DNA of 64,000 nucleotides from CAVYGM01 sp963768025 (GTDB lineage: Bacteria; Bacteroidota; Bacteroidia; Cytophagales; Spirosomataceae). Positions 49,228 to 59,319 of this stretch are shown here, in pieces. The position numbers and the translations under genes are program-made. The notes beneath the pieces were generated by a model that searched no databases, had not been told where the DNA came from, and worked only from the letters and a program-made list of their open reading frames with translations. The stretch is taken from positions 1 to 64,000 of the forward strand of contig CAVYGM010000038.1 of the NCBI GenBank assembly GCA_963768025.1, read 5' to 3'. Within the stretch, counting starts at the first letter, position 1; each line of letters opens with the position of its first letter.

Positions 49228-50601
49228 ATGTACACTAATTCTCTGTGGGCTGGTGCCGCCCAGATAGATATTACCCCGCCCCTGGGAACAATCATAAATG
49301 GTGATTTTACCACCCACTATGCCCACACCATCCATGATCCGCTGTATGCCAAGACGCTTATTTTACAGAATAGCCATTGTAAACTAGCCATTGTGGTGGT
49401 TGATATCTGTGTGATGCCGCAGGATTTTCTGGATGGGGTAAAGGCTCGGATAAACAAGGAACTAGGGATCTTCCCAAAAAATATATTAATATCCAGCACG
49501 CATACCCATGCGGCTGGCTCCATTGCCGAGGTACACCTGGTCGGAGCTGATCTAGGCTACCGAAACAAGCTCCCCTCTAGGATAGTGGAAGCCGTCCGCC
49601 TGGCATTAAAGAAATTACGCCCCGCCCAATTGGCTTTTGGCTCTGCCAATGCACCTGAGCATGTGGTGTGTCGTCGTTATTTAATGAAAGAAGCGTACAC
49701 CCCTATCAATCCGCTTACAGGAAGGACTGATGCCGTCAAGACCAACCCCGTAGGTGTCGAAAAATTCATTGAGGGTAGAGCATCAGGTACTGACCCAGAA
49801 GTGGGATTCTTAGCGGTTAAAGGGATGGATGGTGGCTGGATTAGTATGTTGGCCAATTACTCGCTTCACTACGTAGGGGACTGGGAAAACGGCACCATAT
49901 CAGCCGATTATTTCGGTGTATTTGCTCGGGAAATGCAGCAAGGTCTGCAAGCATGTGATGAGTTTGTTTGTATGATGAGTAACGGCACCAGTGGTGATGC
50001 CAACATATGGGATTTTCTGGAACCTGGTCGTTATCCATCCGGATGCTTTGAAAAAAGCCAGCTGATAGGCAGTCAGATTGCTGAAAAAGTACGTATGGCT
50101 CTTACAGATTTGGCCTGGCAGAGCAACCCAAGCCTGTCGGCCCATTATCAGACCGTACCGGTCAAGCTCAACAAGCCAACATCTGAAGAACTGGAAAAGG
50201 CGCGTCATACAGTGGCTTCGAGCGACTATGACTGTCTGGTGGCTGACGAAGCCGGGCTGCGGAAGATTTATGCCCGGGAGCAGCTTTTGCTCAACGAGTT
50301 CCCGGACACAATAAACTGTCCGGTGCAGGTATTACAGATCGGCTCGGGTAGCATTGGTGGCTTGCCCGGCGAATTCTTTGCAGAAACAGGACTTTGGTTG
50401 AAAGAACATGCCCAGCGTTCGCACTACTTTACCGTAAGTTTAGCTAATGGCAATGTAGGATATGTTCCTCCGGCTAGGGAGGCCTCCCGGGGGGGATACG
50501 AAACATGGCGCTGTCGTATCAGTTGCCTGGAAACCGACGCTGAAATAAAAATCAGAGAAAACCTGTTGGGACTTATCAATGATAGTGCGCTGAATGCATA
50601 A
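49228..50601 (+). CDS. Neutral/alkaline ceramidase N-terminal-domain family hydrolase, cytosolic
   Basis: 457 residues, much shorter than true neutral ceramidases (about 650-750), with no signal peptide and no C-terminal immunoglobulin-like domain. It keeps DITPPLGTI, the zinc-binding ISSTHTHAAGSIAEV, a second His in NYSLHYVGDW and MSNGTSGDAN, where ceramidases read NGxxGD. A lipid substrate is doubtful for a cytosolic protein of this size. Hydrolysis of an amide or ester on a small sugar-like acid fits the operon better. Last gene of the operon. Confidence 0.86.
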   Translation: MYTNSLWAGAAQIDITPPLGTIINGDFTTHYAHTIHDPLYAKTLILQNSHCKLAIVVVDICVMPQDFLDGVKARINKELGIFPKNILISSTHTHAAGSIAEVHLVGADLGYRNKLPSRIVEAVRLALKKLRPAQLAFGSANAPEHVVCRRYLMKEAYTPINPLTGRTDAVKTNPVGVEKFIEGRASGTDPEVGFLAVKGMDGGWISMLANYSLHYVGDWENGTISADYFGVFAREMQQGLQACDEFVCMMSNGTSGDANIWDFLEPGRYPSGCFEKSQLIGSQIAEKVRMALTDLAWQSNPSLSAHYQTVPVKLNKPTSEELEKARHTVASSDYDCLVADEAGLRKIYAREQLLLNEFPDTINCPVQVLQIGSGSIGGLPGEFFAETGLWLKEHAQRSHYFTVSLANGNVGYVPPAREASRGGYETWRCRISCLETDAEIKIRENLLGLINDSALNA

Positions 50602-50703
50602 ACTTATGAGGGCATACTTCTTATTCTTTTAAAAAAGTCCTTTATTAGCCCTCACATATAGTACTATTGATAAATTTTGCAGTCCTGTCGAGCTACAGCA
50701 AAA

Positions 50704-51570
50704 TTATATGAAGAGGGTTTTCCGATAACAGGTGGGGGTCATGCACTTGAATTTCTTGAATTGCCGGTTGAAATTGGCTAGATTGTTAAACCCACATTCA
50801 TACGCTACCTCAATTACATTTCTTTCATTTTCTGCTAATAACTTACACGCATGACCAATCCGGACGGTATTGAGGTACTCTACAAAAGTGACTCTGAACT
50901 GCTCCTTAAAGAAATTACAAAAGGCCGTTACGCCCATATTGGCTACTGAAGCTATTTCCGGCAGACTGATGTCCCGATCAAAGTTTTGCATGATATACTC
51001 AGTAACTTTTCTGAACCGGTCGGAAGATTCATATTGAAAATTCTGAATAAATTTAGGACTAGCCAGCAGGCTGTATTCCGTTGTAGTAGACATAATATCA
51101 AAAATGGACATTAAGGTTGCCAGTCGCTGCAAGCCGTTCATCGGGGGCATCTGCTTAAGAAGGCCATTGATTTTTGCTCGTGTCTCACCTTCAATTACCA
51201 TTCCCCGTTCAGAAAGTCGGAGCACCCTCCTGAATTCTTTCATTTCAGGAATGGATAGGAACCCATCCCCCAGAAAATCTTCGTCGAAATGAACAACAAT
51301 GGCGTCAGCCAGGACATCTGAATCGCCTTTGGAATAGACCGAATCGTTTACCCATACATGTGGCAACATAGAACCCATAAACACCAGATCTTCTTCTTGA
51401 AAATAACCGATGTGGTCCCCAACCATCCGTCTACCGGTACTTTTGGTAACCAATACAAATTCGTACTCAGGGTGATAGTGCCAGGGACAGGGAAAACACG
51501 GCCCTGTTTCCTGAAACACTATGAAAGATTTGTCAAAAGCTTTCGGTAATCGGAATTCAACGGCTTTCAT
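50704..51570 (-). CDS. AraC-family transcriptional regulator
   Basis: 288 residues, intact. An N-terminal cupin-like sensor (CPWHYHPEYEFVLV, a metal- or sugar-binding His pattern) precedes a C-terminal double helix-turn-helix: ISLPEIASVANMGVTAFCNF and VIEVAYECGFNNLANFNRQF. It lies tail-to-tail with the catabolic operon and head-to-head with SusC. The shared 29-bp elements at four promoters have AGTA repeats 21 bp apart, the geometry of AraC-family sites, so this protein is the natural candidate to bind them. Ligand unknown. Confidence 0.93.
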   Translation of the reverse strand: MKAVEFRLPKAFDKSFIVFQETGPCFPCPWHYHPEYEFVLVTKSTGRRMVGDHIGYFQEEDLVFMGSMLPHVWVNDSVYSKGDSDVLADAIVVHFDEDFLGDGFLSIPEMKEFRRVLRLSERGMVIEGETRAKINGLLKQMPPMNGLQRLATLMSIFDIMSTTTEYSLLASPKFIQNFQYESSDRFRKVTEYIMQNFDRDISLPEIASVANMGVTAFCNFFKEQFRVTFVEYLNTVRIGHACKLLAENERNVIEVAYECGFNNLANFNRQFKKFKCMTPTCYRKTLFI

Positions 51571-52084
51571 GATAATTAGTTGTTAGTCCTGTTGTGCATA
51601 TGGTCTGTTGATGAAATATACTATTAGTAAGACCTACGGCTTGAAACTCTCTCCATGGGCGGTAACAATACAGGTAATTGTTTTTATTTTGGAACATTTA
51701 GGCTACCTCTGGCCTCTTTTACTGAATTCGACTACACCATCCTACTTCTCAGCTTTAGACTATGGCTAGTAATAGACCGGCAAGTCAAAATTCTACTTAT
51801 CAGGAATAGCTCATGAACTGATACTATTTTACTTTTTCATTTCTGAAAGACTGTCAATGCGGGAGGCTGTGCACGTACATGAAACTTACCGAAATAAAAC
51901 AAACCTTTACCTAAACCACAACCCACAGGCTGTGAGAAGAGAATGGTGGTTTCCAGGACAGGGCCAACAACCTGATCTTTGAAGAAAAGTACCATAAAAG
52001 CACACAAAAGTAGAGGAACAGTACTGATGGGAAAGGTAGCTTTGTCCATGTTATAATTTAACTAGTCTCCTTAGCCCCCTTACA
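51571..52084. other. Divergent regulatory region between AraC gene and SusC
   Basis: 514 bp, no supported gene. The right part holds promoter C for SusC. An imperfect TACTATTAGTA (51616-51626) nearer the AraC gene could be a regulator site, but it does not match the 29-bp element. Confidence 0.5.
51988..52044 (+). promoter_or_regulatory. Activator-type promoter C (29-bp element, 20-bp spacer, TAnnTTTG)
   Basis: The element at 51988-52016 starts AGTACCATAA and ends ACAAAAGTAGAGG; TAGCTTTG (52037-52044) follows after exactly 20 bp. AGTA half-sites are 21 bp apart and the 13-base right end is identical to promoter A. It lies 40 bp before the SusC start and would put the transporter pair under the same control as the operon. 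Confidence 0.68.
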
Positions 52085-55000
52085 ATGCGAAAAAAAACTC
52101 TACCTGATTTGATGCACTGGAAGCAAAGTGTGCTCCTCATCTTCCTTGTGTGCTTTAGCACTTCATTTAGTTCATTCCCAGTCAATCCGTATAACCGGCA
52201 AAGTCGTTGATGAACAAAACGATGCGCTGCCCGGTGTTAACGTATTAGTGAAGGGTACAACCAGCGGAACCAGTACCGACGCCGCTGGTACCTATACGCT
52301 GGACGCATCGCGTGGCGGATCACTGGTATTCTCCTTCATCGGATACCAGTCACAGGAAGTACCCGTTGGGAATAATTCTGTACTTAACGTTACCTTAAAG
52401 GGAGATGTAGCCATTTTAGAGGAGGTAGTGGTTACTGGCTACGGAACGCAGTCCAGGGAAACACTGACCACCTCCATTACTAAGCTTGATAATAAAGTAC
52501 TCGAAAACGTACCCTACACCAATGCTGCTTCGGCCCTGCAAGGGTCTGTTTCCGGGGTGAGGGTCCAGAGTACATCCGGTCAGCCGGGGGCTGCACCCGA
52601 ATTATCGTTCGAGGGGGAACATCCATTAATAACCCAGATGGAGCTGGGCCTTTGTACATTATTGATGGGGTGATCAGAAATGACATGAACGACCTCAATC
52701 CCGAGGACATAGCCTCCATGCAGGTACTTAAGGATGCTGCCTCGACTTCCCTCTATGGGGCCCGGGGATCAAACGGTGTAGTCATCATTACAACGAAGAA
52801 CGGGAAAGCTGGACAGACCCGGGTTTCGTACTCCTACGATCTTATTACTTCCAAGCCGGGCAAGCTCTATGAAATGGCCAATGCCCGTGATTACCTCACA
52901 ATTAACCGATTGGGTGTTTTTGGTGGTTCCAAATTCCCTGACTATACTTCAAGGCTAACCTTGCCAATGGGTTATGGTACCGGAAATGATTTAACGAACA
53001 AGACAGCTTTCACTACTCAATACCTTACCCCCGAAAACCAGCACAAGCTGAACGAGGGCTGGGAGAGCATGCCAGATCCGGCCGATCCATCGAAAACCTT
53101 AATTTTCAAGGATACCGATTTTCAATCCCTGCTATACCAAACGGGTATTTCCCACAATCATAATCTGTCCGTATCCGGAGGAAGTGAAAAAGCTACTTTT
53201 AACGCCGGAGTTGGGTACATGAGCGCTCAGGGCACCGTTATCACCACCAAATACGACCGCCTTAGCTTCAACCTGAATGGCGACATCAAAGTGAGAAACA
53301 ACTTGAGTGTTTTTTCCAGAGTACTCTATTCCCGCTCTTCTGACAATACTCCCTACAGTTCCACCGCTGTAACCTTTTACCGCAATGCCGGTCTGGCTCC
53401 GACCGCCAAATATCAGTTTGAGGATGGTTCGCTGGCTCCCGGGACAAACAATGGAATTGGCAATCCGGAGTACCACATGAACAGCCGGGTCAATGAAAAC
53501 TCAAACGAAAAATTGACCCTGGCCATTGGGTCGCACTGGGATATTCTACCAGGCTTCTCGTTTGATCCCCAGGTTTCCATGTATAATGTCAGCGGTGACT
53601 TCTACACTTTTCAGCCTGGCTTCTGGAACGGCCCCTTGGCTTATGTGGACTCACGAATAGCCAGTTCTGGAAATAATCGCTGGCGCCAGGCTCAGGCGGA
53701 CGGTGTGTTTTCGTACAATAAGACATTCTCAACGGTTCATAATCTGGATGCCAAAGCCGGGATCTCATTTTTTGACCGCCGGTCCTCTAACTTATCTGCA
53801 ACCGGAAGAGGGGCTTCGACGGATTTGATTCCTACCCTCAACGCATCCGGAGAGGCCACTGCTGTAAGTAGTTTTATTACCGATCAGACCATCTTGGGTT
53901 ATTTTGCCAGTGCAAATTACAACTACGACCTGAAATACCTTCTATCCGTAAATATGCGCTATGATGGTGCATCCAACCTGGGTGAGCAAAACAAATGGGG
54001 TTTTTTCCCCGGCGTTTCCGTGGGATGGAATATGCATAATGAAGACTTCTGGCAGGGTATATCCAAGACAGTATCCCAGTTGAAAATTAGAGGGAGCTAT
54101 GGTGTAAACGGTAACATCAGCGGTCTGGGCGACTTCACTTCCCAAGGGGCTTACGGAGTGGGGGCCAAATACGGTGGATCTGCCGCTATTCAGAATACTG
54201 TAATCCCAAACAAGGACCTGAAATGGGAGCAATCTAAAACGATTAACCTGGGAGCTGACATTGGACTCTTCAATAACCGGATATCCCTCATCATGGATGT
54301 TTACCGCCGGGTGACTGACAATCTGTTGACTAGCTTGCCCCTTCCCCAATCTACCGGCTTTGGTAGTATATTGACTAATCTCGGATCCCTGGAAAACAAA
54401 GGGTTTGAAATTGAGACCCGTGCTCAGGTACTGCCTAGCAGCTCCCCCCTCCAATGGACACTTTCCTTCAACGCGTCCAAAACCCTGAATAAAATTTTGA
54501 AACTGCCACCAAACGGCATTCCTAACAACCGCGTTGGGGGCATCCTGGTATGGGACGATGCGGCCAACGACTATGTATGGAAGGGCGGCCTGCAAGAGGG
54601 AGGGAGACTTGGGGAAATGTATGATCGCTTGCAGGTAGGCATTTATGCTACCGACGAAGCGGCTCAGAAAGGCCCCGTTGCCACCTACATCGTGGGCGCT
54701 AATAAAACTCAGTATGGAGGCGATGTCGAATATTACGACGCGGACAAAAACGGCATCATCGATTCCCGCGACCAAAGATACATGGGAACATCCTTCCCGG
54801 TTTGGACGGGCGGTATCTCTAACTCTTTGAGCTATAAAAACTTCAATCTGTACATAAGGATGGACTATACGACTGGCCATACTATTTTCAACTGGGGAAG
54901 AATGTTTTTGGATGGCAATTTGTACGCTGATGGCAACCTCACCCAGCGAATGGTAGAGCGGTCCTGGAAAAAGCAGGGGGATAATACCGACACGCCCCGT

Positions 55001-55300
55001 TCTTACTGGGGAGGGGAGCGCGTACAACGCAATTTATTCAATGGTATCACCACTGCAGGAAACTCAACTTATATGGAATCAGGTGACTTCCTGGCCATCC
55101 GCGAAGTTACGCTGAGCTACTCGGTTCCCTCTCCTATACTGAACAGATTGAAAATAGCCAGCCTCAGGTTCAATGTAACAGCCAACAACATTCATTATTT
55201 CACCAACTACCTGGGGTTAAACCCCGAGGAAGGCGGGAGGGATGATGGCCGGTACGCCATGCCTAAAAACATCACTTTTGGAGCGAATTTCTCATTTTGA
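52085..55300 (+). CDS. SusC/RagA family TonB-dependent transporter without STN domain (two frameshifts)
   Basis: About 1071 codons. The signal peptide starts at ATG 52085 (SVLLIFLVCFSTS); the frame shifts +1 near 52160 so that HSQSIRITGKVVDEQNDALP begins the carboxypeptidase-like domain. A second break near 52612 lacks one base (TCG-TTCGAGG where another base is expected) and resumes as RGGTSINNPDGAGPLYIIDG. The plug (STSLYGARGSNGV) and barrel to the end (NITFGANFSF) are intact. There is no STN domain, in keeping with AraC rather than sigma/FecR control. It imports the operon's substrate across the outer membrane, by inference. Confidence 0.9.
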
Positions 55301-55314
55301 TTAAGAACCAGATC

Positions 55315-56793
55315 ATGAAAAAAATACAATCATTAGTTTCCTATTTACTCTTTCTGTGCCTGTTCATATCTTCTTGCGGAGTACTTGATGTATCTCCTAC
55401 CAGTGTCATTACGACCAACTCTTTCTGGAAAACCGAAAACGATGCCGAAGGAGCGCTGAATGGAATGTATGTGAATCTGAGGTCTATGTCAGAGTCTATT
55501 TATGTTCTTGGAGAGCAACGGAGCGAAGTTTTTGAAGGGGGCGTGTATGGTAGCGGCAGGCATGACCTTTTTCTGAACGAGCTGAGTGGTGATCAGCCCC
55601 ATCACCAGGATTGGAGCGGATTTTACACCGTGATCAACACGGCCAACCTGATTTTGAAGTATGTGCCCGATGTCGAATTCAAGACAGAATCCAAAAAGAA
55701 TCAGATTCTGGCCGAAGCCCACACCATGCGTGCGTATGTATACTACGTTATGACTCGTACCTGGGGGGACCTAATCATCCGTACCGAACCCACTGAGAGC
55801 TCAGATGCGCAGGTTACTATCAAAGAGAGATCCCCTCAGGCCGAAGTATTTGCACTGATCAAGAAAGATATCGAGAAAGCTCTTTCCCTGTATCCCGACA
55901 ATTCATTTCCAACCGGACGATTTAAATGGTCAAAACCAGCCGCGAATACGTTAAAAGGAGATATATTTCTATGGACCGGCAAAAGGTTAAATGGCGGCCA
56001 GGCTGATTTTACGACGGCGTTGAGTGCTCTGAACGAGGTTGAAAAAGCCGATGTAGCACTCCTGACCAATTACTCCGACTTGTTCGACTATACAAAGAAG
56101 GGCAACAAGGAGGTTATGATGGCGATTCGCTACCAGGACTTGGACGGAGCCACCAACCATTTCTGGTACCATTGGATCATCGACAGTGCCATCCCTTCCA
56201 ACATCGATCAGCCAACCAAAGCGCTCGTACAACCAGTTGGGTCCGGGCAAGGATTACTTGTAGTAACCGACCTGGTACGTAACCAGTTCTCCATTGACGA
56301 TACCCGGAAAAAAGGATCCTTACACGAGATTTATACCTACGATAAGGACGGTAAGCCTACCTATTATACTTCCGTTTCGATGAAGGGGCGGGGGTTAATG
56401 ACTGGTGGAACCCGGCTTTTTGTAAGCGATATTGTGCTGTATCGTTATGCGGACGTACTGCTTATGAAGGCAGAAGCTAAAAACGCATTGGGGCAGGATC
56501 CATCTGAAGAAATTAACAAAGTACGCCAAAGAGCTTACACGACAGCCCACAAAGACCATGTTTTTATCAACGGCAGTAAGGAGAAGAACGACGAGATTAT
56601 CCTGAAGGAACGCCTCTTTGAATTCCTGTATGAAGGCAAAAGATGGTGGGATCTGGTTCGGTTTGGAAAGGCCTTTGACCTGGTACCAAACTTGCAAAGC
56701 AAAAAAGGGAAAAATGAATATTTATTATTCCCAATTGCCAACACAGTGCTTAGCCAGGAGCCTAAAGTGAAGCAGAATCAGGGTTATAACTAA
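55315..56793 (+). CDS. SusD/RagB family nutrient-binding lipoprotein
   Basis: 493 residues from ATG 55315 (an upstream TTG at 55297 overlaps the SusC stop and is less likely). Lipobox LFISSC at about 16-21. SusD features follow: TTNSFWKTENDAEGALNGMY, AEAHTMRAYVYYVM and the C-terminal FEFLYEGKRWWDLVRFG. Intact. It is the surface partner of the SusC just before it and the last gene of the region-5 regulon. Confidence 0.93.
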   Translation: MKKIQSLVSYLLFLCLFISSCGVLDVSPTSVITTNSFWKTENDAEGALNGMYVNLRSMSESIYVLGEQRSEVFEGGVYGSGRHDLFLNELSGDQPHHQDWSGFYTVINTANLILKYVPDVEFKTESKKNQILAEAHTMRAYVYYVMTRTWGDLIIRTEPTESSDAQVTIKERSPQAEVFALIKKDIEKALSLYPDNSFPTGRFKWSKPAANTLKGDIFLWTGKRLNGGQADFTTALSALNEVEKADVALLTNYSDLFDYTKKGNKEVMMAIRYQDLDGATNHFWYHWIIDSAIPSNIDQPTKALVQPVGSGQGLLVVTDLVRNQFSIDDTRKKGSLHEIYTYDKDGKPTYYTSVSMKGRGLMTGGTRLFVSDIVLYRYADVLLMKAEAKNALGQDPSEEINKVRQRAYTTAHKDHVFINGSKEKNDEIILKERLFEFLYEGKRWWDLVRFGKAFDLVPNLQSKKGKNEYLLFPIANTVLSQEPKVKQNQGYN

Positions 56794-57407
56794 TTTAAGT
56801 TACTCTATCTAATTCTACTTTGTTAAATCAAGTTTCTGTAGCTTCTTTCCTATCACGATGTCAGGCTGGTCATCGCTCGCTCGCAGGTCAATGAACCCGA
56901 CACCTCCTTATGAGTATGGCAGGTCCTTGAAAACAGGCATAGAAAAAGAACCCCCTATTTAATCAGGCACGGTTATAGAACTTGATTTGCCAAAGAAGGG
57001 CTTAAAGTTGCATAGCTTGTATTATAAAACATATTCCTGGAATTTTGGCATCTACCCAAGCCTTACAATTTTTTGTCTAGCCGCAGCTTTTCAAATACTT
57101 TCTACAAGCAACTCCCCAGAAAGGCCACACCATAAGTTTTTTAGCATTATATTGATGAATGATTTTTTAGGAATATGCGGAAATAGGTTGGCACACGTTG
57201 CCCCAATCCCAATTTGTTGGAATCCGATCCTAACAAATAGGGGGTTGGGGCAATGTTTTTTCAATTTCACCAGGAAAAAAATGTCCATAGCGCCTGATGC
57301 ACCGACGAAGGAAATTCGTACTCTAACCTGGTTGACTTCGTCATGCATGAGCCCTAAAATTACTTTGGACTATAAATGCAATCCTTGAAGAAAAAGTGGA
57401 TTGTCCA
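56794..57407. other. Intergenic region between convergent genes
   Basis: 614 bp with no supported gene; small frames on both strands have no recognisable family and odd composition. An inverted repeat at 57198-57253 is described separately. Confidence 0.5.
57198..57253. repeat. Long imperfect inverted repeat
   Basis: TTGCCCCAATCCC continuing into AATTTGTT (57198-57218) pairs with AACAAATAGGGGGTTGGGG plus CAA (57232-57253), about 19 of 21 bases, around a 13-nt loop. It is followed on the plus strand by a T run (57255-57259). It may be a terminator for SusD or the convergent hydrolase. Confidence 0.6.
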
Positions 57408-58475
57408 TTACCTATCGCCAATACCAGGAATTATGTGTTTTTGCATGATACTCAAATGCGTATCAAGAACTGCCTGATTGAAACCGTGCTCCGTTTTCGG
57501 GAGTAGTATGAGTTCCTTTTTAGGGGATCTTAACTTATCAAAGTAGGTCTTATTGATCGTCGCCGGTGTTTGAATGTCTTCTTCACCCTGGATAAGGTAA
57601 ACCGGGATCTTGAACACCAAGCCATCATTGAAAAGATCAATGTTAGAACTGATGGAGGCAACCCTTAATTTCTTGTCTCCAAAATAATTGACGAAGGAGT
57701 AATCATCTCCATCACTACGGTGCCGCGCGTCTTTTTCATTGTCATATTCCGGAGCCAGCACAAACCACTCAGCTGGATGGGGAGTGGCATTCATCTGTTG
57801 GTACCTTTTTATGACCCGCATAAACCGACCCGCGTTCCTTGCCGTATCATAAGGTGGCTTGCCGATCAGACGAAGCATATCCAGGGTTTCCTTGTCATTC
57901 TCCTTTTGTGCCAGTTGCATCACTTGGCGGTAGGCGGATAAATTACTCAAAGCGGGACTGACCAATTGCGAATGCCCGATATAGGCATAAAACAGTTCGG
58001 GATTCCTCTGGGCCATTCTGACCCCGATCACCGAACCCCAGGATGACCCGAACAGGATGATTTTCTGATTCCCAAACCGCTGACTCAAATACCTGGCTAA
58101 CGCAATCCCGTCAGATGTCATTTGTTCAAGGGTCAATGGGTTGGATTGCAGGTATTCCGGACTCAGTTCCTCCGGTGCGTTATGGCCGTAGGTCCTTGCC
58201 GTGCCCCTCTGATCCCACTGAACGAGGATAAAATCCTTTTCCCAACTACCGTAAAGCGCTTCGGAATACGGACTCAAAGGACTGCCCGGTCCACCGTGAA
58301 GGAACAAAACAATCGGTTTGGTGCTGTCACCCTTAACGCTTATCCATTGCTCGATTCCATTGATTTCTATGAATCGTTCGTCCCTGATTCGGTTGGCGAC
58401 GAAATCACCTCCGGTGCTTTGCGCACGTACCGTCATTACAAGGCATTGAAATAGAAACAGGCATGTCAGCTTCAT
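57408..58475 (-). CDS. Alpha/beta hydrolase, proline iminopeptidase-like (S33), secreted
   Basis: 355 residues with a signal peptide ending TVRAQ at about 19. HGGPGSPLSPYSE is the S33 oxyanion motif, DQRGTARTYG follows, and the nucleophile elbow is GSSWGSVIG. The acid is in QGEEDIQTPA and the His in TEHGFNQAV. S33 enzymes release N-terminal proline or other residues from peptides; related members hydrolyse esters and amides. It stands alone on the minus strand, with no operon partner within 90 bp. Confidence 0.88.
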   Translation of the reverse strand: MKLTCLFLFQCLVMTVRAQSTGGDFVANRIRDERFIEINGIEQWISVKGDSTKPIVLFLHGGPGSPLSPYSEALYGSWEKDFILVQWDQRGTARTYGHNAPEELSPEYLQSNPLTLEQMTSDGIALARYLSQRFGNQKIILFGSSWGSVIGVRMAQRNPELFYAYIGHSQLVSPALSNLSAYRQVMQLAQKENDKETLDMLRLIGKPPYDTARNAGRFMRVIKRYQQMNATPHPAEWFVLAPEYDNEKDARHRSDGDDYSFVNYFGDKKLRVASISSNIDLFNDGLVFKIPVYLIQGEEDIQTPATINKTYFDKLRSPKKELILLPKTEHGFNQAVLDTHLSIMQKHIIPGIGDR

Positions 58476-58564
58476 TGGTAAGTAATTGACAGTGTGAAAG
58501 AAAGACTCTGTGAAAGTAGAACAATTCGGAGGCTTTTCCCTGTGTTCTGCAATATATGTTTCTT

Positions 58565-59206
58565 CTAAGGCCTCGATATGTTTAAGCTGATAGTGAGCAT
58601 CCGATTGTGACGCCCGACGTCCATCGAGATATTGACCAGGCCGTGGCCGTAGGGGACATCCAGGGTGAGGGTCGACTTCATCAGATTGAAATCATACCCC
58701 GCCCCGGCCTGTACGCCGTAGTCCCACCGCTGGAAGTCGCCCGGGGCATTTCCGAACGAGATCTTCATGGATGACTCGGGCAGCGTCTCCGAACCTTCGG
58801 TCTTCAGCCTACCCCCCAGCGTATACGCGGCATAGGGACCGGCATTTAAGTACAGGTTGTCGAAGTGCACCCGGGCCAGCAGCGGTGCCTCCAACGAGGA
58901 AAGCCGCAGGGTGGATTTGTTGGTCGTGAGCGGGTTCCCCCCTTTCAGCACCCCGCCTTTCAGGGCGAAGTAAAGCTCCGGCACGATGGGGAACCCCGAA
59001 CCCACCCTGGCCTGGTACGTAAAACCGGCCTGCAGTCCCTTGAAGCCCTGCTTGTGGGTTTGCGGTTCCTCATTCGACTCCCCGTAGTTTAAGTTGGTGG
59101 TCAGGGAATTCATCGAAAGGCCGAATCTGCTGATTTGTAAAAACGAGGGAATCGACTGCGACGCAACTGCTAGCAGTATCGAGATTTGGATGAAAAAACG
59201 TTTCAT
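58565..59206 (-). CDS. Outer-membrane beta-barrel protein (porin-like, PorT-type)
   Basis: 213 residues with signal peptide (FIQISILLAVASQS). The body alternates polar and hydrophobic residues with aromatic girdles (GLQAGFTYQARVGSGFP, LYLNAGPYAAYTLGGRL, VQAGAGYDFNLMKSTL), the form of small Bacteroidota outer-membrane barrels. The C-terminal half is nearly identical to the partial gene at 63625-64000, so this is one copy of a recent duplication. Function unknown. Confidence 0.8.
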   Translation of the reverse strand: MKRFFIQISILLAVASQSIPSFLQISRFGLSMNSLTTNLNYGESNEEPQTHKQGFKGLQAGFTYQARVGSGFPIVPELYFALKGGVLKGGNPLTTNKSTLRLSSLEAPLLARVHFDNLYLNAGPYAAYTLGGRLKTEGSETLPESSMKISFGNAPGDFQRWDYGVQAGAGYDFNLMKSTLTLDVPYGHGLVNISMDVGRHNRMLTISLNISRP

Positions 59207-59319
59207 GGCTAATAGATTAAATAAGTGAAATTCATTTCTTAGGAGACTACCTAATCACAAGACCCGGGGTATTGTTCTTTCCCGAACCTGACCAAAGGGT
59301 AAAATGAACGATACATGGG

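Noticed and set aside
49228..50601. A sphingolipid-degrading neutral ceramidase
   Set aside because: No signal peptide, missing C-terminal domain, and the neighbours are sugar-acid type enzymes.
56987..57388. 133-codon plus-strand frame, and an 85-codon minus-strand frame over the same bases
   Set aside because: Neither resembles a known family, both cross an inverted repeat, and the composition is not like neighbouring genes.
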